From assembly GCF_003966895.1 (NCBI RefSeq), contig NZ_AP018449.1, positions 3,179,501-3,243,500 of the forward strand: a stretch of 64,000 nt of DNA, written 5' to 3'. The notes under the pieces are model-generated. The model did no database searches, had not been told where the DNA came from, and saw only the letters and a program-made list of their open reading frames with translations. Position numbers and translations under genes: made by a program. Of this stretch, positions 15,809 to 24,324 are shown piece after piece; within the stretch, counting starts at the first letter, position 1; every line of letters starts with the position of its first letter. Source of the DNA: Methylomusa anaerophila. Lineage in GTDB: Bacteria; Bacillota; Negativicutes; Sporomusales; Sporomusaceae.

Positions 15809-16927
15809 ATGGCATATTTAGGTGAAAACATTCTAAAACTTGGTTTTGGGTTTATGCGGCTTCCGATGATCGGTAAAGAAATTGATATTGAACAGACAAA
15901 GGAAATGGTCGATCTATTTATGTCCAAAGGATTCAGCTATTTTGATTCCTCCTGGTATTATAACGACGGAAAATCCGAAGAGGCGATGAAAACCGCAATC
16001 GTTGACCGCTACCCACGCGAGAGCTTTCAAATCGCGACAAAGTGCCCTGTATTTATTGTGAAAACTGAAGAAGAAGCCAAGGACATGATCTGGACTTCGC
16101 TGAAGCGCACCGGAGCGGGTTATATAGATTATTACCTGCTTCATAACTTGGGCGAAAGCCGTACGAAAAGTTTTGATGACTTTGGTATGTGGGATTATGC
16201 CCGGGAGCTGAAAGAGAAAGGGATTGTACGACATATAGGCTTTTCGATTCATGACAAGGCGGATGCGATAGACAAAATCCTCACCGAGCACCCGGAGATG
16301 GAATTTGTACAGTTTCAACTGAACTATGCCGATTGGGAAAGCTATTCAATCGAGGCGCGCAAATGCTACGAGGTGGCATTGAAGCACAACAAGCCCATCA
16401 TCGTTATGGAGCCGCTCAAGGGAGGCGCTCTGGCAAACCCGGTTGACAGTGTCAAAAAAATATTCGAAGAAGCCAATCCTAAAATGTCTGTTGCCTCTTG
16501 GGGAATCCGCTATGCGGCTTCTTTAGACAATATCGTCACCGTGCTTAGCGGAATGTCGTCAATCGAGCAGGTCAAAGACAATGTTTTATACATGGAACAT
16601 TTCGAGCCGCTTACTGAGGGTGAGAGAGCCGTTGTTGAGAAGGCGCGGAAAGTGTTCGCCGAGATACCGTGTATTCCCTGTACCTCATGCGAATATTGCG
16701 TAAAAGGCTGTTCGCAAAAAATACACATCCCTAATGTCTTTGATGCGTATAACCGTAAATTGGTCTATGACGATTTTTTAAGCGCACAGGGCGCCTATCA
16801 GTTTACGGCTATGCAGGGAGGAAAGGCTTCAGACTGTATTGCCTGCGGCAACTGTGAAAAAGTCTGTCCTCAGCATATTAATATTATTGAGAACTTAAAA
16901 ACGATTGCTGAGGAGCTGGAAAAATAA
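15809..16927 (+). CDS. Aldo/keto reductase with C-terminal 4Fe-4S domain
   Basis: 372 residues. The AKR barrel has GFGFMRLP at the start, the Asp-x4-Tyr region SYFDSSWYYNDGKSEEAM and the catalytic-His context DYYLLHNLGE. A C-terminal ferredoxin-like domain follows, with CIPCTSCEYCVKGC (about 291-304) and DCIACGNCEKVC (about 345-356), as in the many anaerobe AKRs fused to iron-sulfur domains. ATG 15809 follows GGAGG. A cytosolic redox enzyme; substrate unknown. Likely controlled by the neighbouring TetR protein. Confidence 0.88.
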   Translation: MAYLGENILKLGFGFMRLPMIGKEIDIEQTKEMVDLFMSKGFSYFDSSWYYNDGKSEEAMKTAIVDRYPRESFQIATKCPVFIVKTEEEAKDMIWTSLKRTGAGYIDYYLLHNLGESRTKSFDDFGMWDYARELKEKGIVRHIGFSIHDKADAIDKILTEHPEMEFVQFQLNYADWESYSIEARKCYEVALKHNKPIIVMEPLKGGALANPVDSVKKIFEEANPKMSVASWGIRYAASLDNIVTVLSGMSSIEQVKDNVLYMEHFEPLTEGERAVVEKARKVFAEIPCIPCTSCEYCVKGCSQKIHIPNVFDAYNRKLVYDDFLSAQGAYQFTAMQGGKASDCIACGNCEKVCPQHINIIENLKTIAEELEK

Positions 16928-16960
16928 AAATGGCATGATTGTTGCATCAAGTACATTGAA

Positions 16961-17005
16961 AGCACAACGGGATGACTTATTTTTTGATGAGTTGTGCTAT
17001 TTTTA
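16961..17005 (+). terminator. Terminator after aldo/keto reductase
   Basis: AGCACAAC (16961-16968) pairs with GTTGTGCT (16991-16998) and is followed by ATTTTTATTT. Confidence 0.75.
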
Positions 17006-17098
17006 TTTGTTTATTTAGGCTAAATGAATGGAGCAGACCGGTGTCATGGGGGTTATTTTTGGCGATTTTCCGCTCTGAGACGCATAGCAGCAACAAAG

Positions 17099-17138
17099 AG
17101 AAGCCTGCAATCATCGCGGTAAGATGATTGCAGGCTTC
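17099..17138. terminator. Strong hairpin, terminator for leftward remnant
   Basis: AGAAGCCTGCAATCATC and its exact complement around a 7-nt loop, a 17-bp perfect stem. TTTATTT follows on plus and CTTTGTTG on minus. It sits directly after the leftward permease remnant. Confidence 0.75.
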
Positions 17139-17139
17139 T

Positions 17140-17384
17140 TTATTTCCGCCAGCGCAGCAGATAGCCGGTAAAACGCTGGTACATGGTCATTAGTGTCAGC
17201 ACAACGGCACCGATGACAATAATGCCGGCAACAACCCGGGCATAATCGGCAAAGTCGGAGAAGTACTTTACATACCAGCCCAGACCGCTGGTGGCGCCGC
17301 CGCTGACAATATGCGGCATGGCACCCGGCAGGAGAATATGGAGCAGCATGGATTTCTTGCTGACGCCGATACCGTATGGGTGGG
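17140..17384 (-). pseudogene. ABC transporter permease, C-terminal fragment
   Basis: About 80 codons of a nitrate/sulfonate-type (BPD_transp_1) permease tail: YGIGVSKKSMLLHILLPGAM, PHIVSGG, a last membrane helix (VVAGIIVIGAVVLTLMTMY) and a basic end RWRK. The upstream two thirds are missing; instead the frame is joined to part of an AraC-type gene at about 17385. The own terminator is retained at 17099-17138. Confidence 0.6.
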
Positions 17385-17519
17385 TACTGCTCTAAAGATG
17401 CGATAAAAGTAGAGTGAGGATAAATAAAAATTGCTTGCTAATTCATCTAACTCAATAGAATCAAAAAGAGTTTCTTCAATATAATCGATGGTGGTATTAA
17501 CGATTTTCAGGTAATCCAA
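17385..17519 (-). pseudogene. AraC-family regulator, N-terminal fragment
   Basis: MDYLKIVNTTIDYIEETLFD then SIELDELASNFYLSSLYFYRIFRA: the first helix-turn-helix of an AraC regulator of the kind with the DNA-binding domain first. It stops at an abrupt junction with permease sequence read in another frame. The start codon would be TTG. No function expected. Confidence 0.6.
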
Positions 17520-17695
17520 AGTACCACTTTCCGCCAGATAGTATCACTATTTTATTAGTAATAATTACCAAATTGAAACACGCGGATAGGGATAATGTTT
17601 TAAATATAAGTAAAACACTTTCCCTTCCCCGTATATTTTTGTTTCGTAATTCGAATCTACATTATTAATTGCTCAGTATCATCTTAATTCAGAAT

Positions 17696-18022
17696 TTATT
17701 TGTACTTAGTAATAAGTTTTGCTATATCAATTATTAGCTGGCGTTGTTCAGGTGGAAAATCTTTAAGAAACTGGGCTATATCAGATTTCAAATAATCTTT
17801 TGTAGTGTAGGAAACACCAGTAATAAAATAGCCAGGATCAGTGTCTAGCAGACTCGCTATACGTATTAGCATTTCCAGACTCAGTTTCGTTTTGCCGTTT
17901 TCTACCTGGCTTATATAAACGGTGGAAACCTCCAGGTTCTCAGCAAGCTTTTCTTGTGTAAAGTACTTTTGTTTGCGGATTTTTTTTATTCGCTGCCCAA
18001 TGGCATTGTAATCAATATACAT
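17696..18022 (-). CDS. XRE-family transcriptional regulator
   Basis: 108 residues. Cro/CI-type helix-turn-helix at about 10-65 (IGQRIKKIRKQKYFTQEKLAENLEVSTVYISQVENGK, in segments). The C-terminal ~40 residues (FLKDFPPEQRQLIIDIAKLI) form a helical tail common in Firmicutes regulators of this size. It is transcribed leftward, divergent from the diguanylate cyclase; the 160-nt region between them is AT-rich and probably holds both promoters. Confidence 0.85.
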   Translation of the reverse strand: MYIDYNAIGQRIKKIRKQKYFTQEKLAENLEVSTVYISQVENGKTKLSLEMLIRIASLLDTDPGYFITGVSYTTKDYLKSDIAQFLKDFPPEQRQLIIDIAKLITKYK

Positions 18023-18182
18023 TCAACATCACCTAGCTTAACTATATCAATGGCAAAAAATGTTAACATATAGTTTTTATAAGTTAGAATTAATTAATGG
18101 ATTAATATTAAGTATAAATTTGTTTTGATATGTGTGTCGAACTCTCTTGTATTTAAGGAAATAGAGGGGGGGGCAACTCTAA

Positions 18183-18836
18183 GTGTTTTACAATCATGCA
18201 CGTTTCATACTTACAATGCTTGGAATAGTGACAGGCATGGCTGGGTATTATTTGGAAATATCCTGTCAGGTCGACTATGGAAGGATATTGTGGCTAGGGA
18301 GTACCCTAACTTTTGCTATAGGTGGATTTATAATCGGAGGGGTAATCGAACATTTAAGTATCCGTTCCCATACCGATTATTTGACAGGCTTATGGAACCG
18401 GAGCTACTTTTATCTAAAGCTGCGTGAGCAAGTAGTACGAATGGCTAAAGGAAAAGGCCAGATGTGTGTCGCCATGATAGATGTGGATGGCTTCAAGAAG
18501 GTTAACGATCTGTACGGACATGCTATCGGTGACGTACTACTGTCTGGTATTGCAGCGATATTAAAACAAGACACCCGGAATAAGGATATTGTAATCCGCT
18601 GGGGTGGCGATGAATTCGCCGTCATTTTCGCGGAGACCTCTTTAAAAAATGCATTTGAAATCATGGAGAGAATCCGTCATAAGGTAGAGGGAACTTTTTC
18701 ATCATATCACTTAACAATAAGCACTGGAATTATCTCATTCGAACAGGATAAGGATTTAAAAGACCTTTTGATCAAAGCCGATCAAACCCTGTATAAAGCA
18801 AAAGAACTGAAAAATTCGGTTATCGCGAGTAACTGA
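18183..18836 (+). CDS. Membrane diguanylate cyclase (GGDEF)
   Basis: 217 residues. Two membrane helices (about 7-23 and 35-56) lead to a GGDEF domain. The active site is RWGGDEFAV at 139-147, and RNKD at 132-135, five residues before it, is a canonical inhibitory I-site. So it should make cyclic di-GMP with product inhibition. No sensor domain is present beyond the membrane segments. GTG 18183 directly follows an in-frame TAA, so the start cannot lie further upstream. The ribosome site is an unusual run of eight G. Confidence 0.85.
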   Translation: MFYNHARFILTMLGIVTGMAGYYLEISCQVDYGRILWLGSTLTFAIGGFIIGGVIEHLSIRSHTDYLTGLWNRSYFYLKLREQVVRMAKGKGQMCVAMIDVDGFKKVNDLYGHAIGDVLLSGIAAILKQDTRNKDIVIRWGGDEFAVIFAETSLKNAFEIMERIRHKVEGTFSSYHLTISTGIISFEQDKDLKDLLIKADQTLYKAKELKNSVIASN

Positions 18837-19127
18837 CTCATGAAAATCAGACACCGGGATTTTAAGAAAACAAGAAACTAAGTTATATGATAAAATCCAG
18901 GAACTATCAGCAGAGTTTGATTGCAGAATAAAGCGGGAAAAGATACAACGGTTATTATCCGGGAATTGGGGAATGCATTGACAGAGTTTTTATTGTTCAG
19001 GCAACAGAAATGAGCCCCAGACGTTAAACTGTTTTTTTAAGAGACAAAAATACAGTGTCTATACTATCTTACATAAGAAAAGGGACAACATTTTAAGGAA
19101 TTTGAATTATAAAAACACAAGCGAATA
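18837..19127. other. Gap with a possible helical-gene remnant
   Basis: A frame at 18862-18981 reads LRKQETKLYDKIQELSAEFD then CRIKREKIQRLLSGNWGMH and stop, with no start codon. It looks like part of a helical protein, but I do not recognise it. The rest of the gap is AT-rich and holds no visible gene. Confidence 0.25.
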
Positions 19128-19161
19128 TTGACATATATAGAAAAATAGATATAATAAAAAC
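19128..19161 (+). promoter_or_regulatory. Consensus promoter directly at an ATG (leaderless mRNA)
   Basis: TTGACA (19128-19133), 16-nt spacer, TATAAT (19150-19155). The ATG of the ArsR gene is only 6 nt further, where transcription should begin. No ribosome site precedes it, so the message is probably leaderless. Confidence 0.65.
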
Positions 19162-19473
19162 ATGGAAGCTTTACTAATATTTAAAGTTTTGTCAAATGAA
19201 ACTCGTCGCCAAATTTTAGAATGGTTGAAAAACCCGGATGAAAATTTTGGTACGCAAACATGCTTACCTGCTGACGCCGATTTTAAGGGAGGCATTTGCG
19301 TAGGAAGCATTCAAGCCAAAGCCGGACTGACGCAATCTGTTGTTTCGAGCTATTTATTGATGATGCAAAAGGCTGGGCTTTTGGAGTCTAGGCGGTATGG
19401 GCAGTGGACTTATTATCGCCGGAATGAAAAGTGCATTCAAGAGTTCTCAGATTACATCAGAAATGAATTATAA
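19162..19473 (+). CDS. ArsR-family transcriptional regulator
   Basis: 103 residues, winged helix of the ArsR/SmtB type: FKVLSNETRRQILEWLK at the N-terminus, recognition helix SQSVVSSYLLMMQKAGLLE (approximate) and wing RRYGQWTYYRRNE. Cys at about 35 and 49 lie in an inserted loop (GTQTCLPADADFKGGICVG), which could sense thiol or metal stress. The next gene, a flavoprotein 139 nt downstream, is the likely target. The expected dimeric operator would overlap its own leaderless promoter. Confidence 0.85.
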   Translation: MEALLIFKVLSNETRRQILEWLKNPDENFGTQTCLPADADFKGGICVGSIQAKAGLTQSVVSSYLLMMQKAGLLESRRYGQWTYYRRNEKCIQEFSDYIRNEL

Positions 19474-19612
19474 GAAAGTCCCCAAATTTACAAGTTATTT
19501 ACTTTTTTTGTAAATAAATATCTACATTTTTGGATATTTATATTTAAAGATATGTATGGCTTGCATTATGGCAAATAATCAAATAATCAGTTAATTAGAG
19601 GGAGGTATTATC

Positions 19613-20284
19613 ATGAAAAAAACCGTCATAGCTATCAACGGGAGCCCGCGGAAAAGCTGGAATACAGCGAATCTATTGACAAAAGCACTGGAGGGGGCAG
19701 CATCACAGGGGGCTGAAACGGAATTGATACATCTTTATGATCTCAATTTCAAAGGCTGCACCAGTTGTTTCGCCTGTAAAAGAAAAGGCGGCAAAAGTTA
19801 CGGGAAATGTGCAATGAACGATGATTTGACCCCGGTCCTTGAGAAAGTGGAGTCAGTCGATGCCATCATTCTGGGGTCGCCCATCTATCTTGGAGCCGCT
19901 ACGGGAGAAATGAGATCATTTATGGAGCGGCTTGTATTTCCCTACATCGTATATGATGAAAACTACTCTTCTCTTTTTAAGAGGAAGATACCGGCAGGCT
20001 TTATTTATACCATGAATGTCACCGAAAGCATGATGCAGGAATGGGGATACGACCAGCACTTCAAGGTGAGCGAAAGAATGCTTGGGAAGACCTTTGGCTT
20101 GGCGGAATCGCTTTGTGTTACTGATACATATCAGTTTGATGATTATTCAAAATATGTTGTCAGTGTCTTCGACCCGGACAAAAAAGCCGCCAGACGGAAG
20201 GAAGTTTTCCCGCAGGATTGTGAAAAAGCATATAACATGGGTATGCGATTTGCAAAGGAGACCTTTACAGATTCTGGGAAGTAG
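19613..20284 (+). CDS. Iron-sulfur flavoprotein / NADPH-dependent FMN reductase family
   Basis: 223 residues, flavodoxin fold. FMN loop INGSPRKSWNTANLL near the start, then GCTSCFACKRKGGKSYGKCAMND, a cysteine cluster as in iron-sulfur flavoproteins (though spacing differs from the C-x2-C-x2-C-x5-C consensus), then GSPIYLGAATGEMRSFMERL. AGGGAGG precedes the ATG. Probably a reductase for quinones or metals, paired with the upstream ArsR regulator. It is related to but distinct from the enzyme at 0.5-1.1 kb. Confidence 0.82.
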   Translation: MKKTVIAINGSPRKSWNTANLLTKALEGAASQGAETELIHLYDLNFKGCTSCFACKRKGGKSYGKCAMNDDLTPVLEKVESVDAIILGSPIYLGAATGEMRSFMERLVFPYIVYDENYSSLFKRKIPAGFIYTMNVTESMMQEWGYDQHFKVSERMLGKTFGLAESLCVTDTYQFDDYSKYVVSVFDPDKKAARRKEVFPQDCEKAYNMGMRFAKETFTDSGK

Positions 20285-20415
20285 GATGGGAATGGGAGGG
20301 CGGGACAGGTTTATTGTCCTGCTTTAGCTTGGAAAAGCAATGGACAATGAACCTGTCTTGTGTCCCTTTAAATTAATAGGCTTTTGGGCTAAAAGACGAA
20401 TTAAGAGGCGATGGC

Positions 20416-20992
20416 ATGAAAGAAATGAGTTTAGAAGAATTGTGGCAGCTTTATCCTATTATTCTTAAAGACCATAACCCAAATTATCAATCGTGGTACG
20501 CGGAGGAAAAGCAGCGGCTACTTCACATCTTGCATGACTACGATATTTGTCCGTATCAATCATATAGGAAGCACGTCTGTTGAAGGACTTATTGCGAAAC
20601 CAACCATTGATATTCTATTGGAATTACCTAAAGACTATGCTGTGAATGACATTGCTCAGCTGTTGCAGAACGATGAGTGGATTCTAATGCAAAAAGATGA
20701 TAAACAAAGAACGCTTGATCTGGGAAAAGGATATACGCCCAACGGCTTTGCAGAAAAGGTATACCATCTTCATGTGAAACCGTTGGGAGATTGGAACGAA
20801 CTTTATTTTAGAGACTATCTGCGACAATACCCTAATGTTGCACGGCAATACGAGGCGTTGAAGCTGGGTCTTAAAGAGTACTTCGAACATAACCGTGATG
20901 CCTATACCTATGCAAAGTCGGATTTTGTCATGGAACAATCTCAAAAGGCTAAATTGGAATTTGCAGGACGTTATTTGCCACCTGAACACTAA
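20416..20992 (+). pseudogene. GrpB-family protein, frameshifted
   Basis: The first frame gives MKEMSLEELWQLYPIILKDH through EEKQRLLHILHDYDI, then breaks. The second continues VRINHIGSTSVEGLIAKPTI, DILLEL, with the GSTSV and KPxxDI motifs of GrpB, a nucleotidyltransferase-fold family. One extra T in GATATTTGTCC near 20548 explains the shift. Joined length is about 191 residues, full size. Either a recent knockout or a sequence error. Confidence 0.75.
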
Positions 20993-21164
20993 TTCGCCTT
21001 TCAAGCAGTAGACGCCCTAATCCTGTTCTTTGGAGGAGGTCCGGGCGCGCAGCCCCGCAAAACTTCCGATAACCGCCGCGCCAGTGGAGCCGGTTTTGCC
21101 GTAAAGTGAAGCGCACGAAAACGGGGAAGTGGGGACAAGAGGGACACAGGTACGTCCCAAGAAG

Positions 21165-21185
21165 CCCCCACCTCTTAGGTGGGGG
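21165..21185. other. Strong GC hairpin before the RACo-like gene
   Basis: CCCCCACCT-CTT-AGGTGGGGG, 9-bp perfect stem with a 3-nt loop, 37 nt before the ATG of the next gene. It has no T-run. The gap before it (21000-21160) is notably GC-rich and contains no gene I can support. Confidence 0.5.
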
Positions 21186-21221
21186 TAGTATGTTACATAA
21201 TACACATAAAGAGGAAGACTT

Positions 21222-22781
21222 ATGAAGAATGTAATTTGTAAAAAAATATACCTTGAATTGAGAACGCCGGGTAACGGAGATTTTGTGGCCGACATTGACA
21301 GAATCCTTCAAGCTTTAAAACCGGAGTATGGAGCGGTTCAGATTTCTATTGAAACCATTAAATTGTCCTATAAGCTGCTGCGGGATTTTGACTGGAAGCT
21401 CACAGTTACCTTAGTACAAAAAGGTTTTGCCTGGGAAATTGTAAACCTTGAGAGGGGAAATACTTCAGATAAGAATTTTGCTTATGCAGCTGATCTTGGG
21501 AGCACAACGGTTGTCATGCAGCTGATCGATTTGAATACTGGAAATATTTTGTGTGAAGAAAGCGGGGTCAATCATCAAGTCCGTTTTGGTGAGGACATCC
21601 TTAGTCGAATCGTTTACGTTAAGGATGATGATGCTCATTTAAGGGAAATCCAGCAATGTACGCTGCTGAATTTTATTGAACTCATGGATAAAATTCAAAC
21701 TGTGACAGGCATTTCTCCGGACAAATGCGGTACATTCATTATCGGCGGCAATACTACCATGATTCATTTTCTGTTGGGGATTGACCCTTGGTTTATTTTC
21801 TATACTCCCTATACACCAGCTTTTAACCGGACCGGTTTCTTTGTTGGCCGTGAAATAGGCTTACCCTTTAATGGATTAGTATACTGTTTTCCTTCTAAAG
21901 CTAATTATTTAGGTGGCGATATTATCAGCGGGCTGTTGGCGTCCAAGATGTATGAACAAAGTGAACTAGCTCTCTATATGGATATTGGAACAAACGGCGA
22001 GATGCTTTTGGGCAACAATGAATTTCTGATTTCAGCTGCGGGTGCGGCAGGACCTGCCTTGGAAGGCGGTATCAGCAAGCAGGGAATGCGGGCGAAAGCA
22101 GGGGCGGTAGATTCGGTGCAAATTGTTCAAAATCAGTTGCAGATTACTACAATAGAGAATGCAAAGCCAGTGGGTATATGCGGTTCAGGGATTGTTGATC
22201 TTCTTGCTGGAATGTTGCTGGAAGGCTGGATTGATTACTCGGGTCGGTTTATTCCCGGCAGATCAGAGAGAATCCTTATGCGGGACGGAGAATATGTCAT
22301 TGTTTACGCATGGGAGTACGAATCAGCCTTAAATGAAGATTTAATATTCAGTCAGGCTGATATTTTAAGATTTATGGATACAAAAGCGGCAGCGAACACC
22401 ATGGTAGCGTTTTTAGTGGATGCATTGGGTATTACACCGGATAAGATTCAACGGGTATATCTGGCCGGAGCCTTTGGAACCTACATAAATATTGAGTCAG
22501 GAATTACCATTGGGTTATATCCCGACCTTCCCAGGGAGCGGTTTGTTCAGATGGGAAACGGCTCTATAAAAGGAGCCTACAAGTTGCTAAAAGATGCAGA
22601 TCAATTATTGGTTGTAGAAGATCTAATTAGCAGTATAATCTATCTTTCCTTAGCTGAGGCAACGGATTTTCTGAATAAAATGTCAGCGGCCAAATTTTTG
22701 CCCCACACGGATTTTTCATTATATCCCACGGTCATTGAAAAGATCAAGAGCCGTAAACACTTGGAAAGTAGTTCCCATTAA
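21222..22781 (+). CDS. ASKHA-fold corrinoid-protein activator-like (DUF4445/RACo type)
   Basis: 519 residues. ASKHA ATPase signatures are clear: YAADLGSTTVVMQLID (phosphate 1), FIIGGNTTMIHFLLG, YMDIGTNGEMLLG (phosphate 2) and RVYLAGAFGTYINIESG (adenosine-type). This is the architecture of RACo/RamA-type proteins, which reactivate oxidised corrinoid proteins using ATP. The N-terminal [2Fe-2S] ferredoxin domain (about 90 residues) of those proteins is absent; residues 1-85 have no cysteine cluster. Electrons would need a separate partner. AGAGGAAG precedes the ATG. No corrinoid protein or methyltransferase gene is adjacent. Confidence 0.8.
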   Translation: MKNVICKKIYLELRTPGNGDFVADIDRILQALKPEYGAVQISIETIKLSYKLLRDFDWKLTVTLVQKGFAWEIVNLERGNTSDKNFAYAADLGSTTVVMQLIDLNTGNILCEESGVNHQVRFGEDILSRIVYVKDDDAHLREIQQCTLLNFIELMDKIQTVTGISPDKCGTFIIGGNTTMIHFLLGIDPWFIFYTPYTPAFNRTGFFVGREIGLPFNGLVYCFPSKANYLGGDIISGLLASKMYEQSELALYMDIGTNGEMLLGNNEFLISAAGAAGPALEGGISKQGMRAKAGAVDSVQIVQNQLQITTIENAKPVGICGSGIVDLLAGMLLEGWIDYSGRFIPGRSERILMRDGEYVIVYAWEYESALNEDLIFSQADILRFMDTKAAANTMVAFLVDALGITPDKIQRVYLAGAFGTYINIESGITIGLYPDLPRERFVQMGNGSIKGAYKLLKDADQLLVVEDLISSIIYLSLAEATDFLNKMSAAKFLPHTDFSLYPTVIEKIKSRKHLESSSH

Positions 22782-22886
22782 TCGTCTTTCCATCGATTGG
22801 ACAATCCCTAACTGGCAACCTATCTTGGAGGTCGGTATGTTGCATTAAAAATCTACCCCTTTTCTTACAAAGAGGTGTTGGATAAT

Positions 22887-22967
22887 GAAAAATCTGGCCA
22901 GATGCTTGTATTTAATAGTTTTAAAACTGCTGAAAAAACGATTTGTGGAATACGCTACACCGTTTGA
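22887..22967 (+). pseudogene. IS6-like transposase tail fragment (tentative)
   Basis: EKSGQMLVFNSFKTAEKTICGI then RYTV and stop. The pattern QMLxFxSFxxAxxTxxGI is the C-terminus of IS6/IS240-type transposases. Only about 25 codons are left. The overlapping 53-codon ATG frame is probably spurious. The rest of 22782-23083 holds nothing else recognisable. Confidence 0.35.
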
Positions 22968-23083
22968 CCTGATATGGAGAACCGTATCATTGGTAATGGC
23001 GAAATGCATGATATCTCAAAACATCAAATCCATATATCCATAATTAACTATAGTATTTTTGTTAATTACAGGGGGGCTGGGAG

Positions 23084-23113
23084 GATTCTGAATCACGCTT
23101 AAATAGACATTGG
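23084..23113 (+). repeat. Distal motif of B-type cassette end (remnant B6)
   Basis: GATTCTGAATCACGCTTAAA then TAGACATTGG, nearly identical to the outer segment of the B repeats at 44174, 46361 and 51250. The 16-bp repeats and GGTGCC core that should follow are missing, so this is a truncated cassette end. It marks the probable right edge of the unit that begins at copy A1. Confidence 0.6.
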
Positions 23114-23220
23114 TGTTACTGCTGCCTCATAATGTCCAGCAATAGACGGTATTTTTTGACCTAAACTTGACGGAAATCCGGTCCAGCATAACCACCCTCC
23201 TTGAAGAGGGGGAGGGAGAA

Positions 23221-23937
23221 TTATGCTAATTCTCCCTGAATCACTGTCTTAACCATATGATCGTCGATAATACGGCGGCCGTTTTGTGCACCATAAAGCA
23301 ACAATCAGTACATGCTTTATTGATAAGGCGAGCAATGCCGCTGGAAAACCGAAAAATTTCATCAATGGCATTGTCTGAAAAAATCGGATTGCAGCACCTG
23401 CGAACGAAAGATGCTGGTTGATATATTCACCGACCTGAGCTCTGTCATAGTAAGATAGTTTGCACTGTAAATCAATACGCTGTCTAATTGCAGCATAGGC
23501 TTGCAATTGCAGCCGTTCCCAAAGCTCCATTTGTCCAACCAAGATAAGTGCCATGGGGCTTTGGGCATCCATTCGAAAGTTCAAGAGAAACCTGACTTCT
23601 TCTAGCATTTCTTTATCCAATAGATGGACTTCATCCGCGATAACGACCGGTGATAAATGATGGATACCCTGCAAAAGCTCAATTTCCCGGTGAAGTTGTC
23701 GTTTCGCATCCCCACGGTAAAACTTGGATTCACAACCGAGTTGCTCCAATAGCCCTTTGTAGAAATGACGAGGTGTCAACTGTGAATCTGCCAAGTACAT
23801 AACCGAAAACTTCGCTGGATCAAGCAACGCCTTAAAGCGGCGAATCGTCGTTGTTTTTCCTGTGCCGCAGTCACCGGTAACAACTGCAAACCATTGGCGC
23901 TGCGCGGCATATTTAATGATCCTTATAATATGGCTGA
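23221..23937 (-). pseudogene. ExeA/TnsC-like transposon ATPase, truncated and frameshifted
   Basis: Leftward AAA ATPase. Walker A TGDCGTGKTTTIRRF near 23860-23880; Walker B VVIADEVHLLD; then RIDLQCKLSYYDRAQVGEYI as in the ATPase of DDE transposons. The N-terminus before about 23937 is gone. Two frame shifts near the end are needed to follow the family through DNAIDEIFRFSSGIARLINKA and YGAQNGRRIIDDHMVKTVIQ to the stop at 23221. It is related to, but clearly different from, the intact ATPase at 34.8-35.6 kb. No partner transposase remains. Confidence 0.75.
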
Positions 23938-24060
23938 ATTTAGATTTTTATGGATGATGCGAATTTACCGGGGGAAGATTTAGAAATTGTTTTTTTTTTC
24001 AATTGTTAAAAATTGTAAGTATTTTGTAACAGATGATAAAGGAATTTTGAAAAAATATAT

Positions 24061-24250
24061 GTTCTCGGGGTGAAGCGAATGTCTGAGAAGCACGTTAACC
24101 ACCTGGCGAATGAGAAGAGTCCGTATTTATTGCAGCATGTACATAATCCGATAGACTGGTATCCGTGGGGCGAGGAAGCTTTTGCGAAGGCGAGAGAAGA
24201 AGACAAACCAATATTTTTTAGTTGTGGCTATAGTACGTGCCACTGGTGTC
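24061..24250 (+). pseudogene. DUF255 thioredoxin-like gene, 5' fragment (repeat copy A2)
   Basis: Open frame [60 protein letters not shown], then the core (here GGTGTC, 24245-24250) and a stop within 20 nt. It is the start of a DUF255 protein cut exactly after its Cys-His-Trp-Cys motif. Homology to the other copies begins only at GGTGAAGCGAATG; promoter and leader are replaced by unrelated sequence. Confidence 0.85.
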
Positions 24251-24267
24251 AAGTTCACAATTGCAAG

Positions 24268-24304
24268 TAGACGTCTGCTAATAAAAGGGACGTCTATTTT
24301 TTTT
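24268..24304 (+). terminator. Terminator just inside the A2 junction
   Basis: TAGACGTC / GACGTCTA stem with 13-nt loop, then eight T. It stops transcription entering from the DUF255 fragment, before the ParA gene. Confidence 0.85.
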
Positions 24305-24324
24305 CGAAAAAGGGGGAAAAAATT

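Noticed and set aside
18125..18200. Phase-variable N-terminal extension of the diguanylate cyclase through the run of eight G
   Set aside because: An in-frame TAA directly precedes GTG 18183, so a slip in the G-run cannot extend the protein.
20949..21311. Leftward ORFs across 20.95-21.31 kb
   Set aside because: They cross the start of the RACo-like gene and a GC-rich gap and show no domain or ribosome site.
22885..23043. Small ORF MKNLARCLYL... (52 residues)
   Set aside because: Another frame of the same bases reads as an IS6-type transposase tail; the ATG frame is likely spurious.
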